A stretch of DNA of 64,000 bases from NCBI GenBank assembly GCA_965247255.1, contig CBDFGS010000013.1, positions 806,001 to 870,000 of the forward strand. Direction: 5' to 3'. A program made the translations under genes and the position numbers. Positions within the stretch are counted from its first letter, which is position 1; every line of letters begins with the position of its first letter. This document shows positions 25,283 to 34,500 of the stretch, piece after piece. The notes under the pieces are model-generated. The model was not told where the DNA came from, did no database searches, and saw nothing but the letters and a program-made list of their open reading frames with translations. This DNA comes from CBDFGS01 sp965247255. GTDB lineage: Bacteria; Chloroflexota; Dehalococcoidia; Lucifugimonadales; CAUZJF01.

Positions 25283-25624
25283 TGCAGGGGTGCTGAGCCC
25301 ATCTCTCCGTTTCAGCTGTCTCTAGCAACGACACTCACTTGGTGGGGCGGCCCAAACCTCGATACCAGGCCCCCAAGTGGTGGCGGCAATAGACCGCGTG
25401 TATACTCTACTCGCGGTCACGAACGCGACCGACCCACCCTTCGAGGTCTTGAACGGCAAACAACCAGGCGGCGTAAAGGCGTTGGGCCATGTCGGAGCTT
25501 TCGCGTCCTTCTCTCCCCCTCATGTATACCGGAGTTTTCGGTATTCGGTATATGGTGGCCTGGCAAGGAGTTGGTCCGAGGACTTATGTTGGGCGGGTCG
25601 GGACCCCGCGAGAGGAAGCCCTGA
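25283..25624. other. Intergenic region with an operator-like inverted repeat
   Basis: 342 bases between divergent genes. The only structure I see is ATACCG (25526-25531) and CGGTAT (25539-25544) around a seven-base spacer, with a further CGGTAT at 25546-25551, about 75 bases before the HAD phosphatase start. It could be a regulator site. A TATACT at 25401-25406 has no convincing -35. Confidence 0.35.
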
Positions 25625-26296
25625 GTGCTGCTGGTCCAGTGTGATTTCGACGATACGGTCACCATTGGCAACGTGAGCACAGCCATCCGTACTGCGTTCG
25701 CACCCGCCGATTGGCGGACAATGGAGGACGAATACGTTGCGGGTGTGTTCAGCGTCGAGGAGAGCAACACAAGACAGTTCGCACGTATGCGTGTGTCCCA
25801 GGGAGCCCTGGACCGCTTCATAGCGACTCGAGTGGCTGTCCGACCAGGATTCGTAAAGTTCGTCGGCTACTGTAGAGCGAACGACATCCGGTTCGTCCTG
25901 GTTAGCAGCGGGCTGGACCTCTACATTGCTCCGACGATGCGGAACATCGGGCTACAATCTTTAGAGACCCACTCCGCGACGGCCACCGTGACCCCCGACG
26001 GCATTCAGGTCGCGTATAAGGACCCTTCCGGAGCGCCGATAATATCCGGTTTCAAGGAATCGTACCTTCGCGAGTTCAAGCAGAGCGGCCACACGGTGAT
26101 TTATGTGGGCGACGGCAGCTCGGACATCGCTCCGGCGGCCGAAGCGGACTTCGTCATAGCCCGCAGCACCCTCGCCAGGTATTGCGAGGACAACGACCTT
26201 CCGCACTACAGCTTCACCACCTTCAGCGACGTCGTCGAGCATGTCGAGGCGGTGCGCCGCCAGATTGACGAAGGTGTGGCCGATAGCCGAGGCTGA
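25625..26296 (+). CDS. HAD-IB phosphatase, MtnX-like
   Basis: 223 residues from a GTG. The HAD motif I is VQCDFDDTVT (nucleophile D7, acid D9), motif II is LVSSGLDLYI and motif III/IV is VIYVGDGSSDIAPAAEADFVIA. The spacing and DFDDT start resemble MtnX and related phosphoserine-phosphatase-like enzymes. A methionine-salvage role is possible, but no other mtn gene is nearby. Monocistronic by appearance; converges on the ABC operon. Confidence 0.85.
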   Translation: MLLVQCDFDDTVTIGNVSTAIRTAFAPADWRTMEDEYVAGVFSVEESNTRQFARMRVSQGALDRFIATRVAVRPGFVKFVGYCRANDIRFVLVSSGLDLYIAPTMRNIGLQSLETHSATATVTPDGIQVAYKDPSGAPIISGFKESYLREFKQSGHTVIYVGDGSSDIAPAAEADFVIARSTLARYCEDNDLPHYSFTTFSDVVEHVEAVRRQIDEGVADSRG

Positions 26297-26404
26297 TCCA
26301 GGCGACGGAGAGGAGCGCACCGGCTGGATGCCTTAGCCAGCCGGCGTCAGGACCTCGTTGGCGACCGCGTACGCAAATCTTAAGCCCGCCTCGCGTCAGT
26401 CGGC

Positions 26405-26450
26405 CTAATCGCGGTAGCGCTAGTCGCGGTAGCGCTTAGTCGCGGTAGCG
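26405..26450. repeat. Triplicated 15-16 bp unit at the 3' end of the ABC ATPase gene
   Basis: Units 26405-26419, 26420-26434 and 26435-26450 all carry TCGCGGTAGCG. The third unit encodes the final RYRD-stop of the ATPase on the minus strand; the other two repeat that end, including TAG/TAA stops, in the downstream spacer. Confidence 0.75.
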
Positions 26451-27152
26451 GCCGGCCTCGGCGCTCTGGCCGCCCACCATCCTGCCGTCCCTCATCTCGC
26501 GGACCTCGTGGGCCATGGCCAGCAGGGCCGAGTCGTGCGTGGCCGCAACCACGCTGATCCCCCGCTCCTGCACCATCTCCGCGAACAGCCCGAAGATGGC
26601 TGTAGCGTTGGCCGAGTCCAGCTCCCCTGTGGGCTCGTCCGCCAGTATCAGCGGCGGCCTGGTCACCATCGCCCGGGCGATGGCTACCCGCTGCTGCTCG
26701 CCCCCGGACAGCTCGTAGGGTCGATGGCGCGCCCTGCGTGTCAGGCCTACCATCTCCAACGCCTCCCTCGTCCGCTCCTCCCTGTCCCGCAGCGAGGTCC
26801 CCGATATCCGCAGGGGCAGCTCCACGTTCTCGAACGCGGACAGCAGGGGCAGCAGGCCGAAGGACTGGAAGACGAACCCTATCTTGTGGCGCCGTATCTC
26901 CGTCAGCTCCCCGGCGCTCATCTGCGACAGGTCCCGCTCCTCGAACATCACCGTGCCCGACGTCGGGCTGTCCAGCCCGGCGAGCAGGTTCAACAGCGTG
27001 GTCTTGCCGGACCCGGACCTGCCGACCACGGCTATGAACTGCCCGCTGCGCACCTCCATGTTCACGCCCCCAACAGCCTCCACCTCCTCGGACCCCACCA
27101 GAAAGGTGCGCCCCAGGTCGACCGTCTTTACTATCGTCTCTCCAGTGCTCAA
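26436..27152 (-). CDS. ABC transporter ATP-binding protein, LolD/MacB type
   Basis: 238 residues with Walker A GRSGSGKTTLLNLL, Q-loop FVFQSFGLLPLLSAFENVELP, signature LSGGEQQRVAIARAM and Walker B LILADEPTGELDSA, all typical of ATPases paired with FtsX-like permeases. The start is a TTG with GGGGGGA upstream, both located inside a duplicated copy of the end of the preceding gene (27149-27206). Last gene of a four-gene operon with two large permeases and another ATPase. Confidence 0.93.
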   Translation of the reverse strand: MSTGETIVKTVDLGRTFLVGSEEVEAVGGVNMEVRSGQFIAVVGRSGSGKTTLLNLLAGLDSPTSGTVMFEERDLSQMSAGELTEIRRHKIGFVFQSFGLLPLLSAFENVELPLRISGTSLRDREERTREALEMVGLTRRARHRPYELSGGEQQRVAIARAMVTRPPLILADEPTGELDSANATAIFGLFAEMVQERGISVVAATHDSALLAMAHEVREMRDGRMVGGQSAEAGRYRD

Positions 27153-27264
27153 TCTACTGGTCCCCCCGATACGATGTCGCCGTGCAGTCTTCCACCACCG
27201 GCTTGGTCAATCTACTGATCCCCCGATACGATGGTTACTTTTCCGTCTTCCACCACCAGCTTCG
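27149..27264. repeat. Tandem duplication of about 58 bp at an ATPase gene junction
   Basis: 27207-27264 (end of the upstream ATPase gene, encoding its last residues and stop) and 27149-27206 (spacer) are diverged copies of one another; shared blocks include TCAATCTACTG, CCCCCGATACGATG and GTCTTCCACCACC. The spacer copy now holds the ribosome-binding site and TTG start of the downstream ATPase. Confidence 0.75.
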
Positions 27265-28102
27265 CTCGCTCCTTGATCTTCAGCTGCTCCAGGATCTCTT
27301 TGGGAATCTGCACCCTGCCCGAGGCGTCCACCAGGGTGAACTCCTCCAGCGGCTCATCGGTGTCCGTCTCCGACTGGACTCGCTGGTAGGTGACCTTGCG
27401 CCTGATCTCGGTCGATGTCTTGCCGTCGCGAATCATCACGACCCTTCCAACCTTGTAGGCGATGTCGGGGTCGTGGGTAACGATCACGATGGTGGTGTCG
27501 AGCTCCTGGTTGACCGCGCCGAACAGGTCCAGAATCTCGCCCGCCGTGGCGTCGTCCAGCTCCCCTGTGGGCTCGTCGGCGAGCAGCAGAGGCGGGTGGT
27601 TGGCCAGCGCCACCCCGATGGCCACCCGCTGCTGCTCTCCTCCCGAAAGCTTCTCCGGGGTGTGGTCTTTCCTGTGTCCCAGGCCGACCAGCTCCAAAAG
27701 CTCGTTGGCCCTCTGCGCCCGCTCCTTGGTGGGAAGGTCGGTCAGCATCATGGGCAAGGCCACGTTCTCCAGCGAGGTCAGGTACGGGAAAAGGTTGCGG
27801 CTGGTCTGCTGCCAGACGAAGCCTACCTCGTTCCGCCTGTAGCCCTCGACGTCGCGGCCCTTCATCCTCAGCAGGTCCTTGTCCCCCACGCTGACGCCGC
27901 CGGCCGAAGGGCTGTCGTACCCCGCAAGGATGTTCAGCAGCGTGGTCTTGCCGCTCCCGCTGGCGCCTACGATGGCGATGACCTCTCCCCGGTCCACGAC
28001 CAGGTCCAGCCCCCGAAGGGCCACGACCTCCAGGTCCGCTATCTTGTATATCTTGAACAGGTCCTCGCACACGATGTATGGAGTCCCAACAGCAGCCGCC
28101 AT
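27212..28102 (-). CDS. ABC transporter ATP-binding protein fused to an AbrB/SpoVT-like C-terminal domain
   Basis: 296 residues from the ATG at 28102, which has GAGAGGTGAT upstream; a longer reading overlaps the preceding gene. The first ~225 residues are an FtsX-type ATPase (GASGSGKTTLLNILAGYDSP, LSGGEQQRVAIGVAL, LLLADEPTGELDDA). The last ~45 residues include EFTLVDASGRVQIPKEILEQ and KERAKLVVEDGKVTIV, which look like a swapped-hairpin AbrB/SpoVT fold normally found in DNA-binding antitoxins and transition-state regulators. The fusion could mediate dimerisation or regulation. The stop of the upstream permease overlaps the ribosome-binding region, so translation is likely coupled. Confidence 0.9.
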   Translation of the reverse strand: MAAAVGTPYIVCEDLFKIYKIADLEVVALRGLDLVVDRGEVIAIVGASGSGKTTLLNILAGYDSPSAGGVSVGDKDLLRMKGRDVEGYRRNEVGFVWQQTSRNLFPYLTSLENVALPMMLTDLPTKERAQRANELLELVGLGHRKDHTPEKLSGGEQQRVAIGVALANHPPLLLADEPTGELDDATAGEILDLFGAVNQELDTTIVIVTHDPDIAYKVGRVVMIRDGKTSTEIRRKVTYQRVQSETDTDEPLEEFTLVDASGRVQIPKEILEQLKIKERAKLVVEDGKVTIVSGDQ

Positions 28103-28109
28103 CAGCTGA

Positions 28110-31100
28110 TCACCTCTCTCCGAACCTGAGTACGTCCCGCAGTTTGATTCTCTGTATGAACCAAACCAGCGCAAGTCCAATTATCGCGAAAACCGCTAGC
28201 ATGGCCGCGTACGTCAGCAGCAGGGCCCCCCAGTCAATCTCGATCACGAAGGGTGGAACGACCTTACCCCCGAAGTCATCGTGGCCTAGGAACGGCATCA
28301 CGGCCGCCCCGAGCGTGCCCCCCATCCAGGTGCCCAACCCCATGCCGACGGCGATGACGAGCATCTGCTCCAACCATACCGTCGACACAAGCTGTGCCTT
28401 CGAGAACCCGGTGGTCTGCATTAAGGCGAACTGTATCTGTCGATTGCGGAACGACACGTACGAATGAATCAGGAATCCGGCGCAGCTGAGGACGAGCACC
28501 GTGGCGAACGAGATGAACAGCAACGCCCTCCAACCGGCCTCAATAAGCGGGTCGACCTTCGACTCGGCGAGTAGTCGCGCCCTGTCACCGATTCCAGCGC
28601 TTCTGAAGCCCTCCACGTTCTTAAGTGACTCCAGCAACGCCTCTCTGGTCGTCCCATCTTCGGCTACCGCGAGCCAGAGATCGACACGAAGGCGCTGCGA
28701 TTGATCGGCGCCGAGGTTGGCGTAGAGCGTGAGAGCGTCGAGATCCGCGATCAAATACTTCTTTTCGGGCGGCTTCAGTGTGGGAAACAGCTTCGTCTTT
28801 GCGACCAGCGTCACGGGCACGCGCGCCCCCGAAACCTCGACATCGAACTCTTCACCCAGCGAGTGCCCCGTGTCCCTCATAAATCCTTCGCTCGCGACAA
28901 CCGGGAGTGGCGTAAGCTTACGCCCCGGGAATATGCCCCGGGTAGTCAGCGGGTCTCCGCTCGACCACGAGAACAGAACAGCGCCGGCGCCCTGTTCCAA
29001 GAGGGATCCGGCCTCTTGCAACTCGTCGGACATCGAATCAGCGTCGGTCCTCAGCGGATGCCACTTCTGGGTCACGTTGCCCGCGTCATCCCCGGCCGTC
29101 AATGTGTCGAAGGCCTCCACCAGCCTGGTCTCTCCGCCTTCCGTTTTCACAGTTATCTCATCGATCAGGAGGCTTCCAGGCTGCAGCTGTCTCTCGATAC
29201 CGGCGGCAGCGGTCTCCTCGACGCCCAGAGATACGAGCGTAAGCGGGCGGCTTGACAGGGTCGCATTCGCCGTTCCCAGCTCAAGATCAGCCTCCAGAGC
29301 CAGCCAGTCTCCAGACCTGAGCGTTCCCAGGCTGTAGTTGAAGTGGCGGTTCCCGGCATCCCTGATTCTTGCGACGACCCTGACGGTAGGATGAAGTTTG
29401 TCAGCCCTTACCAGGGCGCCAATGGTGGTGGCATCGTTGGGCAGCTCTATGCCCTGCGGAGGGTTGGCGAACTTGAGAGACTCCATCAACTCGCGGATAG
29501 ACCGGTCTGAGAAATCGCCTCGGAAGTAAGCGACGTCCGCAAAGGCTTCACTGTCTACGGCGAACATCTCGTAGCTCCCGCCCGTGGACATCGTGAGGTC
29601 GCGGCCCGGGCTGCGCATGACGGCGCTCACCCCCGTTACGCCGGGCACTCGACGGTAGGCGCTCTCCAAGGCACTGTGCGGAAGTGTCTCCGCGCTGCCT
29701 CCGTCAATCCCAGACGTATCTCGTTGAGAAACGGCCCTAACGCTCTCCAGGGTGATGTCGCTGCCTGTCGAATACAGTATCCGGTCCCTGAAGCTTCTCT
29801 CCAGGGTCGCCCCGAAGCTGGAGGCGAAGATTCCCAGACCGGCGGTGAGAATCAGCAGAAGCGACAGTCTTGCGTAGTGGGTGGGCTCGCGCGCTATCTG
29901 CCAAACGGCCATAACAAGCCCGGCGGGCAGCCAGGGCGAGGATATTCGGCTGATCATTCTCATCGCCAACGGGAACAGGCGAAGAAGCACCATTGCCGAT
30001 GCCACAAGCACTACAGCGGGGACCGCCAATAGAAGCTGGTCCACGGCCTGCTGGCCTACCAGGTCCACCGCAACTACGGAGCCCTGCTCACTGAGCTGGC
30101 GGAACAGGACTATCCCGATCAGGAGCAGGAGAACATCGAAGTAGTAACGCTGGAACACCGGAAGCGCGGTCGGGCGCGCGGCCTGCTGGCGCTGACGGGT
30201 GAGATCGATACGAGACGCCTGGACTGCGGGAATGATGAGCGCCACGAAGCTCAGAACCCCGCCGAGCAAGCTCAAGAGAAAGGCGCTGATAGTGATCCCG
30301 ACCGTGAGCACCTTGCCGTCTGTGAGGTCCGAAAACGCGGGGGAGAGGCCCATCAAGCTCACGGAGGCCGCAGCGAGAAATGGGGCGACGGCCACCGCGA
30401 CCAACGCTATGATCCCGCCCTCAAGCACGAATACGGCGAGTATCTGAGCGGGACTGGCGCCTCTGCTTCGTAGCAACGCGACTTCGGCGCGGCGACTGTC
30501 GACGACGAGGGACGACAGGGTCGCTACGTAGTACAGGATCACAACAGCGATCAGCACCAGAACTACGAACATGGGAAGCTTGCTGAAGAAGAGCCGCCTC
30601 TCGAACTCAACCAGGGCGTTGTCGAGTCTCGTGATGCGTGCATAGCTCGGGAGGCTCGTGACGAGCCCCCTGTCCATCGCGTTCAGCCTGAAAAGGGCCT
30701 CGCGCGCGTTACTAGCGTTCAACCTGGTGACGTCCGTGTCCAGCAGCCACACGTATGTGTTTTCGGCCCTCGGGAAAGCGGAGTTCAGCGCGCCCGTGAT
30801 CGACTCGAGCGGTACGTGGAACGGGATAGTCCTGAACTCCGGACCTGTAGCGGACTCCAGCACTTCCCGCTCGATGTAGGCGAACGACTCGTCGACAGGA
30901 TCGTTCCTTCGAAAAACGCCTGTGATGAGGACGTTGACGTGAGGCGCGGCCACCCGCTGGGTTGGGACCGCTATCAGCCTGTCTCCAGGACCAACGTCAA
31001 AGAGCTTCGCGGCCTCCTCCGGGATGATGGCCTCTACGTCCGGGACCTCTCTTCCTCCGGCATGCCGTGCCACCGCGGGCATTCTGCCGTCCGGGAGGAG

Positions 31101-31592
31101 GGAAACGAAACTGTCTAGAGCCGGGACGAAGGCGAAGTAGGCGCGCTTATCGTCCTGCCCGGCATCCGCCGCAGCGCCTGTCTCGCCAAGGAAGAAGGTC
31201 GCGGTCTTGACCGCGTGAATCGACACGTCGCCGAGCCAGGCGGCGTGTTCGTCGATTGCTCCAGTCACGGCGTCAGTTACGGCCTGGTATTTACCGATCG
31301 AGCTGGACCTCACCAGCATATCGAGCCCGCGGTCCGTTTGCCCTGCGAGGCTCTTATCCAGAGAGAGGGCCCTGAGCGCGTCGAAGTAGATTACGGTACC
31401 GGACAAGATAGCGGAGGCCAGGACCACCCCGGCCATGACGGAGGAGAGTATCTTCCAATGGGCCAGGATCCGCTTCACGACCATCTGCCACGCCGAAGCG
31501 AGCATTCCGGCCCAACGGCGCCTTGCGGCCAAGGCCTTGTTAAGCCTTCCGATCACGCCGCCTCTGCTCTTGGAACCCTCGATCGAGCCCAT
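28110..31592 (-). CDS. FtsX/MacB-like ABC transporter permease (about 1160 aa)
   Basis: Starts at the ATG at 31592 (MGSIEG) behind GAGGTATAGG; a TTG at 31622 would overlap the upstream gene. An N-terminal helix (ILSSVMAGVVLASAILSG) is followed by a large extracytoplasmic region, a three-helix FtsX module (FVVLVLIAVVILYYVATLSS and following), more helices, a second extracytoplasmic region and a C-terminal FtsX module (LLFISFATVLVLSCAGFLIH and following). This is the long two-module form seen in LolCE/MacB-like exporters of lipids, lipoproteins or peptides. It pairs with the 1411-residue permease upstream and two ATPases downstream. Confidence 0.9.
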   Translation of the reverse strand: MGSIEGSKSRGGVIGRLNKALAARRRWAGMLASAWQMVVKRILAHWKILSSVMAGVVLASAILSGTVIYFDALRALSLDKSLAGQTDRGLDMLVRSSSIGKYQAVTDAVTGAIDEHAAWLGDVSIHAVKTATFFLGETGAAADAGQDDKRAYFAFVPALDSFVSLLPDGRMPAVARHAGGREVPDVEAIIPEEAAKLFDVGPGDRLIAVPTQRVAAPHVNVLITGVFRRNDPVDESFAYIEREVLESATGPEFRTIPFHVPLESITGALNSAFPRAENTYVWLLDTDVTRLNASNAREALFRLNAMDRGLVTSLPSYARITRLDNALVEFERRLFFSKLPMFVVLVLIAVVILYYVATLSSLVVDSRRAEVALLRSRGASPAQILAVFVLEGGIIALVAVAVAPFLAAASVSLMGLSPAFSDLTDGKVLTVGITISAFLLSLLGGVLSFVALIIPAVQASRIDLTRQRQQAARPTALPVFQRYYFDVLLLLIGIVLFRQLSEQGSVVAVDLVGQQAVDQLLLAVPAVVLVASAMVLLRLFPLAMRMISRISSPWLPAGLVMAVWQIAREPTHYARLSLLLILTAGLGIFASSFGATLERSFRDRILYSTGSDITLESVRAVSQRDTSGIDGGSAETLPHSALESAYRRVPGVTGVSAVMRSPGRDLTMSTGGSYEMFAVDSEAFADVAYFRGDFSDRSIRELMESLKFANPPQGIELPNDATTIGALVRADKLHPTVRVVARIRDAGNRHFNYSLGTLRSGDWLALEADLELGTANATLSSRPLTLVSLGVEETAAAGIERQLQPGSLLIDEITVKTEGGETRLVEAFDTLTAGDDAGNVTQKWHPLRTDADSMSDELQEAGSLLEQGAGAVLFSWSSGDPLTTRGIFPGRKLTPLPVVASEGFMRDTGHSLGEEFDVEVSGARVPVTLVAKTKLFPTLKPPEKKYLIADLDALTLYANLGADQSQRLRVDLWLAVAEDGTTREALLESLKNVEGFRSAGIGDRARLLAESKVDPLIEAGWRALLFISFATVLVLSCAGFLIHSYVSFRNRQIQFALMQTTGFSKAQLVSTVWLEQMLVIAVGMGLGTWMGGTLGAAVMPFLGHDDFGGKVVPPFVIEIDWGALLLTYAAMLAVFAIIGLALVWFIQRIKLRDVLRFGER

Positions 31593-31599
31593 CGTCTTC

Positions 31600-34500
31600 C
31601 TATACCTCGCCCGCTCTTGCAAGGCTGGATAGCTCTGCCCGTCCCATTCCGCGGCTGAGGACGAGCCAGGAGCCTACGAAGATTCCAGCCAAAGCTAGAT
31701 ATGCGGGGAACATCAGGACCCAGTTTGTCGTTAGCAGGAATGGCGGCACGACTGGGACGCCGGTATCTGTAATCGCGAGGGGAGATACCATCAAGGCGCT
31801 CATCTCATAACCCGCCCAGGTGCCGAGCGCGATGCCGACCGCAGCTATGGTCAGGTGCTCACCGCCCAGTAGCGCGATCATCTGGACGCGCGACAGGCCC
31901 ATCGATCTCAGCGAGCCCATCTCGCGGCGGCTGGCCGCCGCGAAAAGCAGCAGGTAGGTCACGTAGCCCACCGCCGCCGCCATCACGCCCACGCCGGGTG
32001 CTAGTATTGCCATCGGCTTCCACCCGGCCGTTGTGAAGGGGTCTCGCCGAATGGACTCGAGGTCAGCCCTGCCATCGGTCACCTTTCCGGATCGCGTAAC
32101 GACCTCTTTCAGGGTCTCGATCACCTCCTCGTGCCTCTCCGGTGTGTCGCCGACGAACATCTCGTTCGGCAGGACTCTCATGTATTCGAGGAGGACGTTC
32201 AAGTGCTCTGTCAGGTCCCGGTAGTTCATGACCATAAACCCGACTTCCTCCGGGTCGAGGGTCGGGAAATAGTGGGCAATGCCAACGATGAATACCTCAC
32301 GAATCTGGTTTTCGAGTTTCAATTCGAGACGGTTGCCCACCCGGTAGCCCCCTGCGTCGGCGAAGCTTGAGCTAACTACCACGGGGACCGGCGCCCGGGA
32401 CGGGCTTCGGTACATTCCGCGAAGTCCTCGGAGCGTGGCGTTGCCCACGGTTAGCCGCGCTGCACCATCGCCTCTGAAAGCGTCGCCGGACGACAACGAG
32501 ACCGCGTCCTCGCCGAGCCCCGACAGGAGGATCGGGTCCCAACCGCCGGCCGCCTCAAAATCGTCGAACACCCGCTGCTCGCCGGACTCGAGCACAGCAT
32601 GCAAGTCGTCTAAAAGAAGGCTGCCGGACGTTGCCGGGGTCCCACCCACCGGCCCGCCGGCGGCCTGTTCGAACATCAGCAGCGAGATGACCCTCAGGGG
32701 CTGTTGTAGCTCATCCGAGACTTCCCCGCTCATCCGAGTCCATTCCGGCGTCCCAAGCTGGCCCAGGAAGATCGTCTGTCGCCGCTCGTTGATATCCTCT
32801 ACCTCCAGAAACAGTGATGCGAACGGGAAGAAGCCAAGCGGCTTCACCCAGATTCCGATTGCCTGCGCGCCCTCCGGGGCCCTCAGGGCCGCTTTGATTG
32901 GATTAGATCCCAGGTCCGCCATAAGGGCAGCCAACGGTCTGTCGGAGAAATCGTCGCGATACCATGACAGGTCTGCGAAGTCTTGCGGCTCGATCGCGAG
33001 AATCTCCACGTTCCTTGGGCCAACGGTGCCCGCAGTCCGAAAAGCGAGAGAGACGCCCTCCACCCCTGGTAGATCTATATACTCCTGCTTTTCTGCGGCG
33101 GGGCTGTAGACCCCAATGGGGAGACCGTGAATGCGGATGTCGGTTGGCGCCTCGTAGAGAACGCGCTCTCTCTCACTGCGCTCCAACGTCCCGCCCACCG
33201 TCGTGGCGAGGATCGACAGCCCGGTGGAGAGTACCAGAAGCAACACGAGCCACGTGTACTGCATCGGAGTTCTTGACATGCGCCATAGAGCCATCGATAC
33301 CCACAGAGGCGAGGCTCTTGTAAACAACCGGAACAGCAGGTATGCCAATTGGGCGGGGACAAGCCCGGCGAACACCAGGAAGGGGACAAAGAGCACGTGC
33401 CCCCTCTCGACGAATTCCCCAGAGATGAACAAAGCCACGAGGCCGGCTTGGACCGCGACCCCCACCAGCCATCGCGATCTTTTGGCCAAATATTGCGTTA
33501 CCCAATACGCCCCCCCTGCAAGCGCTACAAGCAACGGAGGCAGCACCCGGATGCTCTCGTCCCCCCGGAGATCGCCGATCAAGAGCCCGGCGGCCAGGAT
33601 GGGGACCGTCGCCCCGGCAGTCAGGTGCACCAGGGACCGCGACTCTCCAGCCACGAACCGGACGACAAGCGGGAAGAACCTCATGAAGACCAGGGCAACC
33701 GCAACCATGAATAGGAGCGGGGCCAGCAACAGCGTCTCGTTTATCTCGACGTCCGTGAAGAGGCCGCCCGTCACGATATGGCCGCGCTGATTGAGCTCCC
33801 AGAAAACGAGACCTCCGATCACGACGAGCGCCACGTCCACGTAGTAGCGCTGTAGGAACGACACGTCAGAGGGCCGGGAGAGCCGCAGCCGTTGAAGCAA
33901 GGGCCCGGCCCTCGACCCCGATACGCTGGGAGCGACCAGTATCACCAGACACAGCAGGCCCGCCGCCAGAGACACGAGGAAGGTCGCAGGGCTGAACAGC
34001 ACCGGGAGAAACGCGCCGCCGGTCAGCTCTCGGAACGGTGGCACCGCCCCTGCGACCGCGACGATGCCCATCGCCAGGACCGGCGCCAACGACACCGCTA
34101 CCACGGTCATGACCAACCCTTCGAGGGAGTAGAGTTGCAGAAGCTGGGGAGCACCCGCGCCCCGGCTCTTGAGCAGGGCGGCGTCGCCGTCGCGGCTCCT
34201 CACAAGATAGGAGACCAGCATCGCTAGCAAAAAGACTACGACCGCGAAGGTTACGGAGAGGATAAGCATGAAGGGCACACGAGAGAAGAAGCTGCTTCTC
34301 TCGCCCGCGTTGGTGAGTCTAGCCAGTACCTGCGTCCCGACCGTCGCGCCGGGCATGGACCGGATAACCTCCTCCTCGAAGTCTCGGAACCGCCTCCGCG
34401 CGTCCGACGCCGCCCAGCCTTTGAGGCGTTCCTTGTCCAGCACTATCGACCAGTGGACCCGGGCGAGGCTGCCGGGGTACGCCTGGCCCACCGCAGCGAG

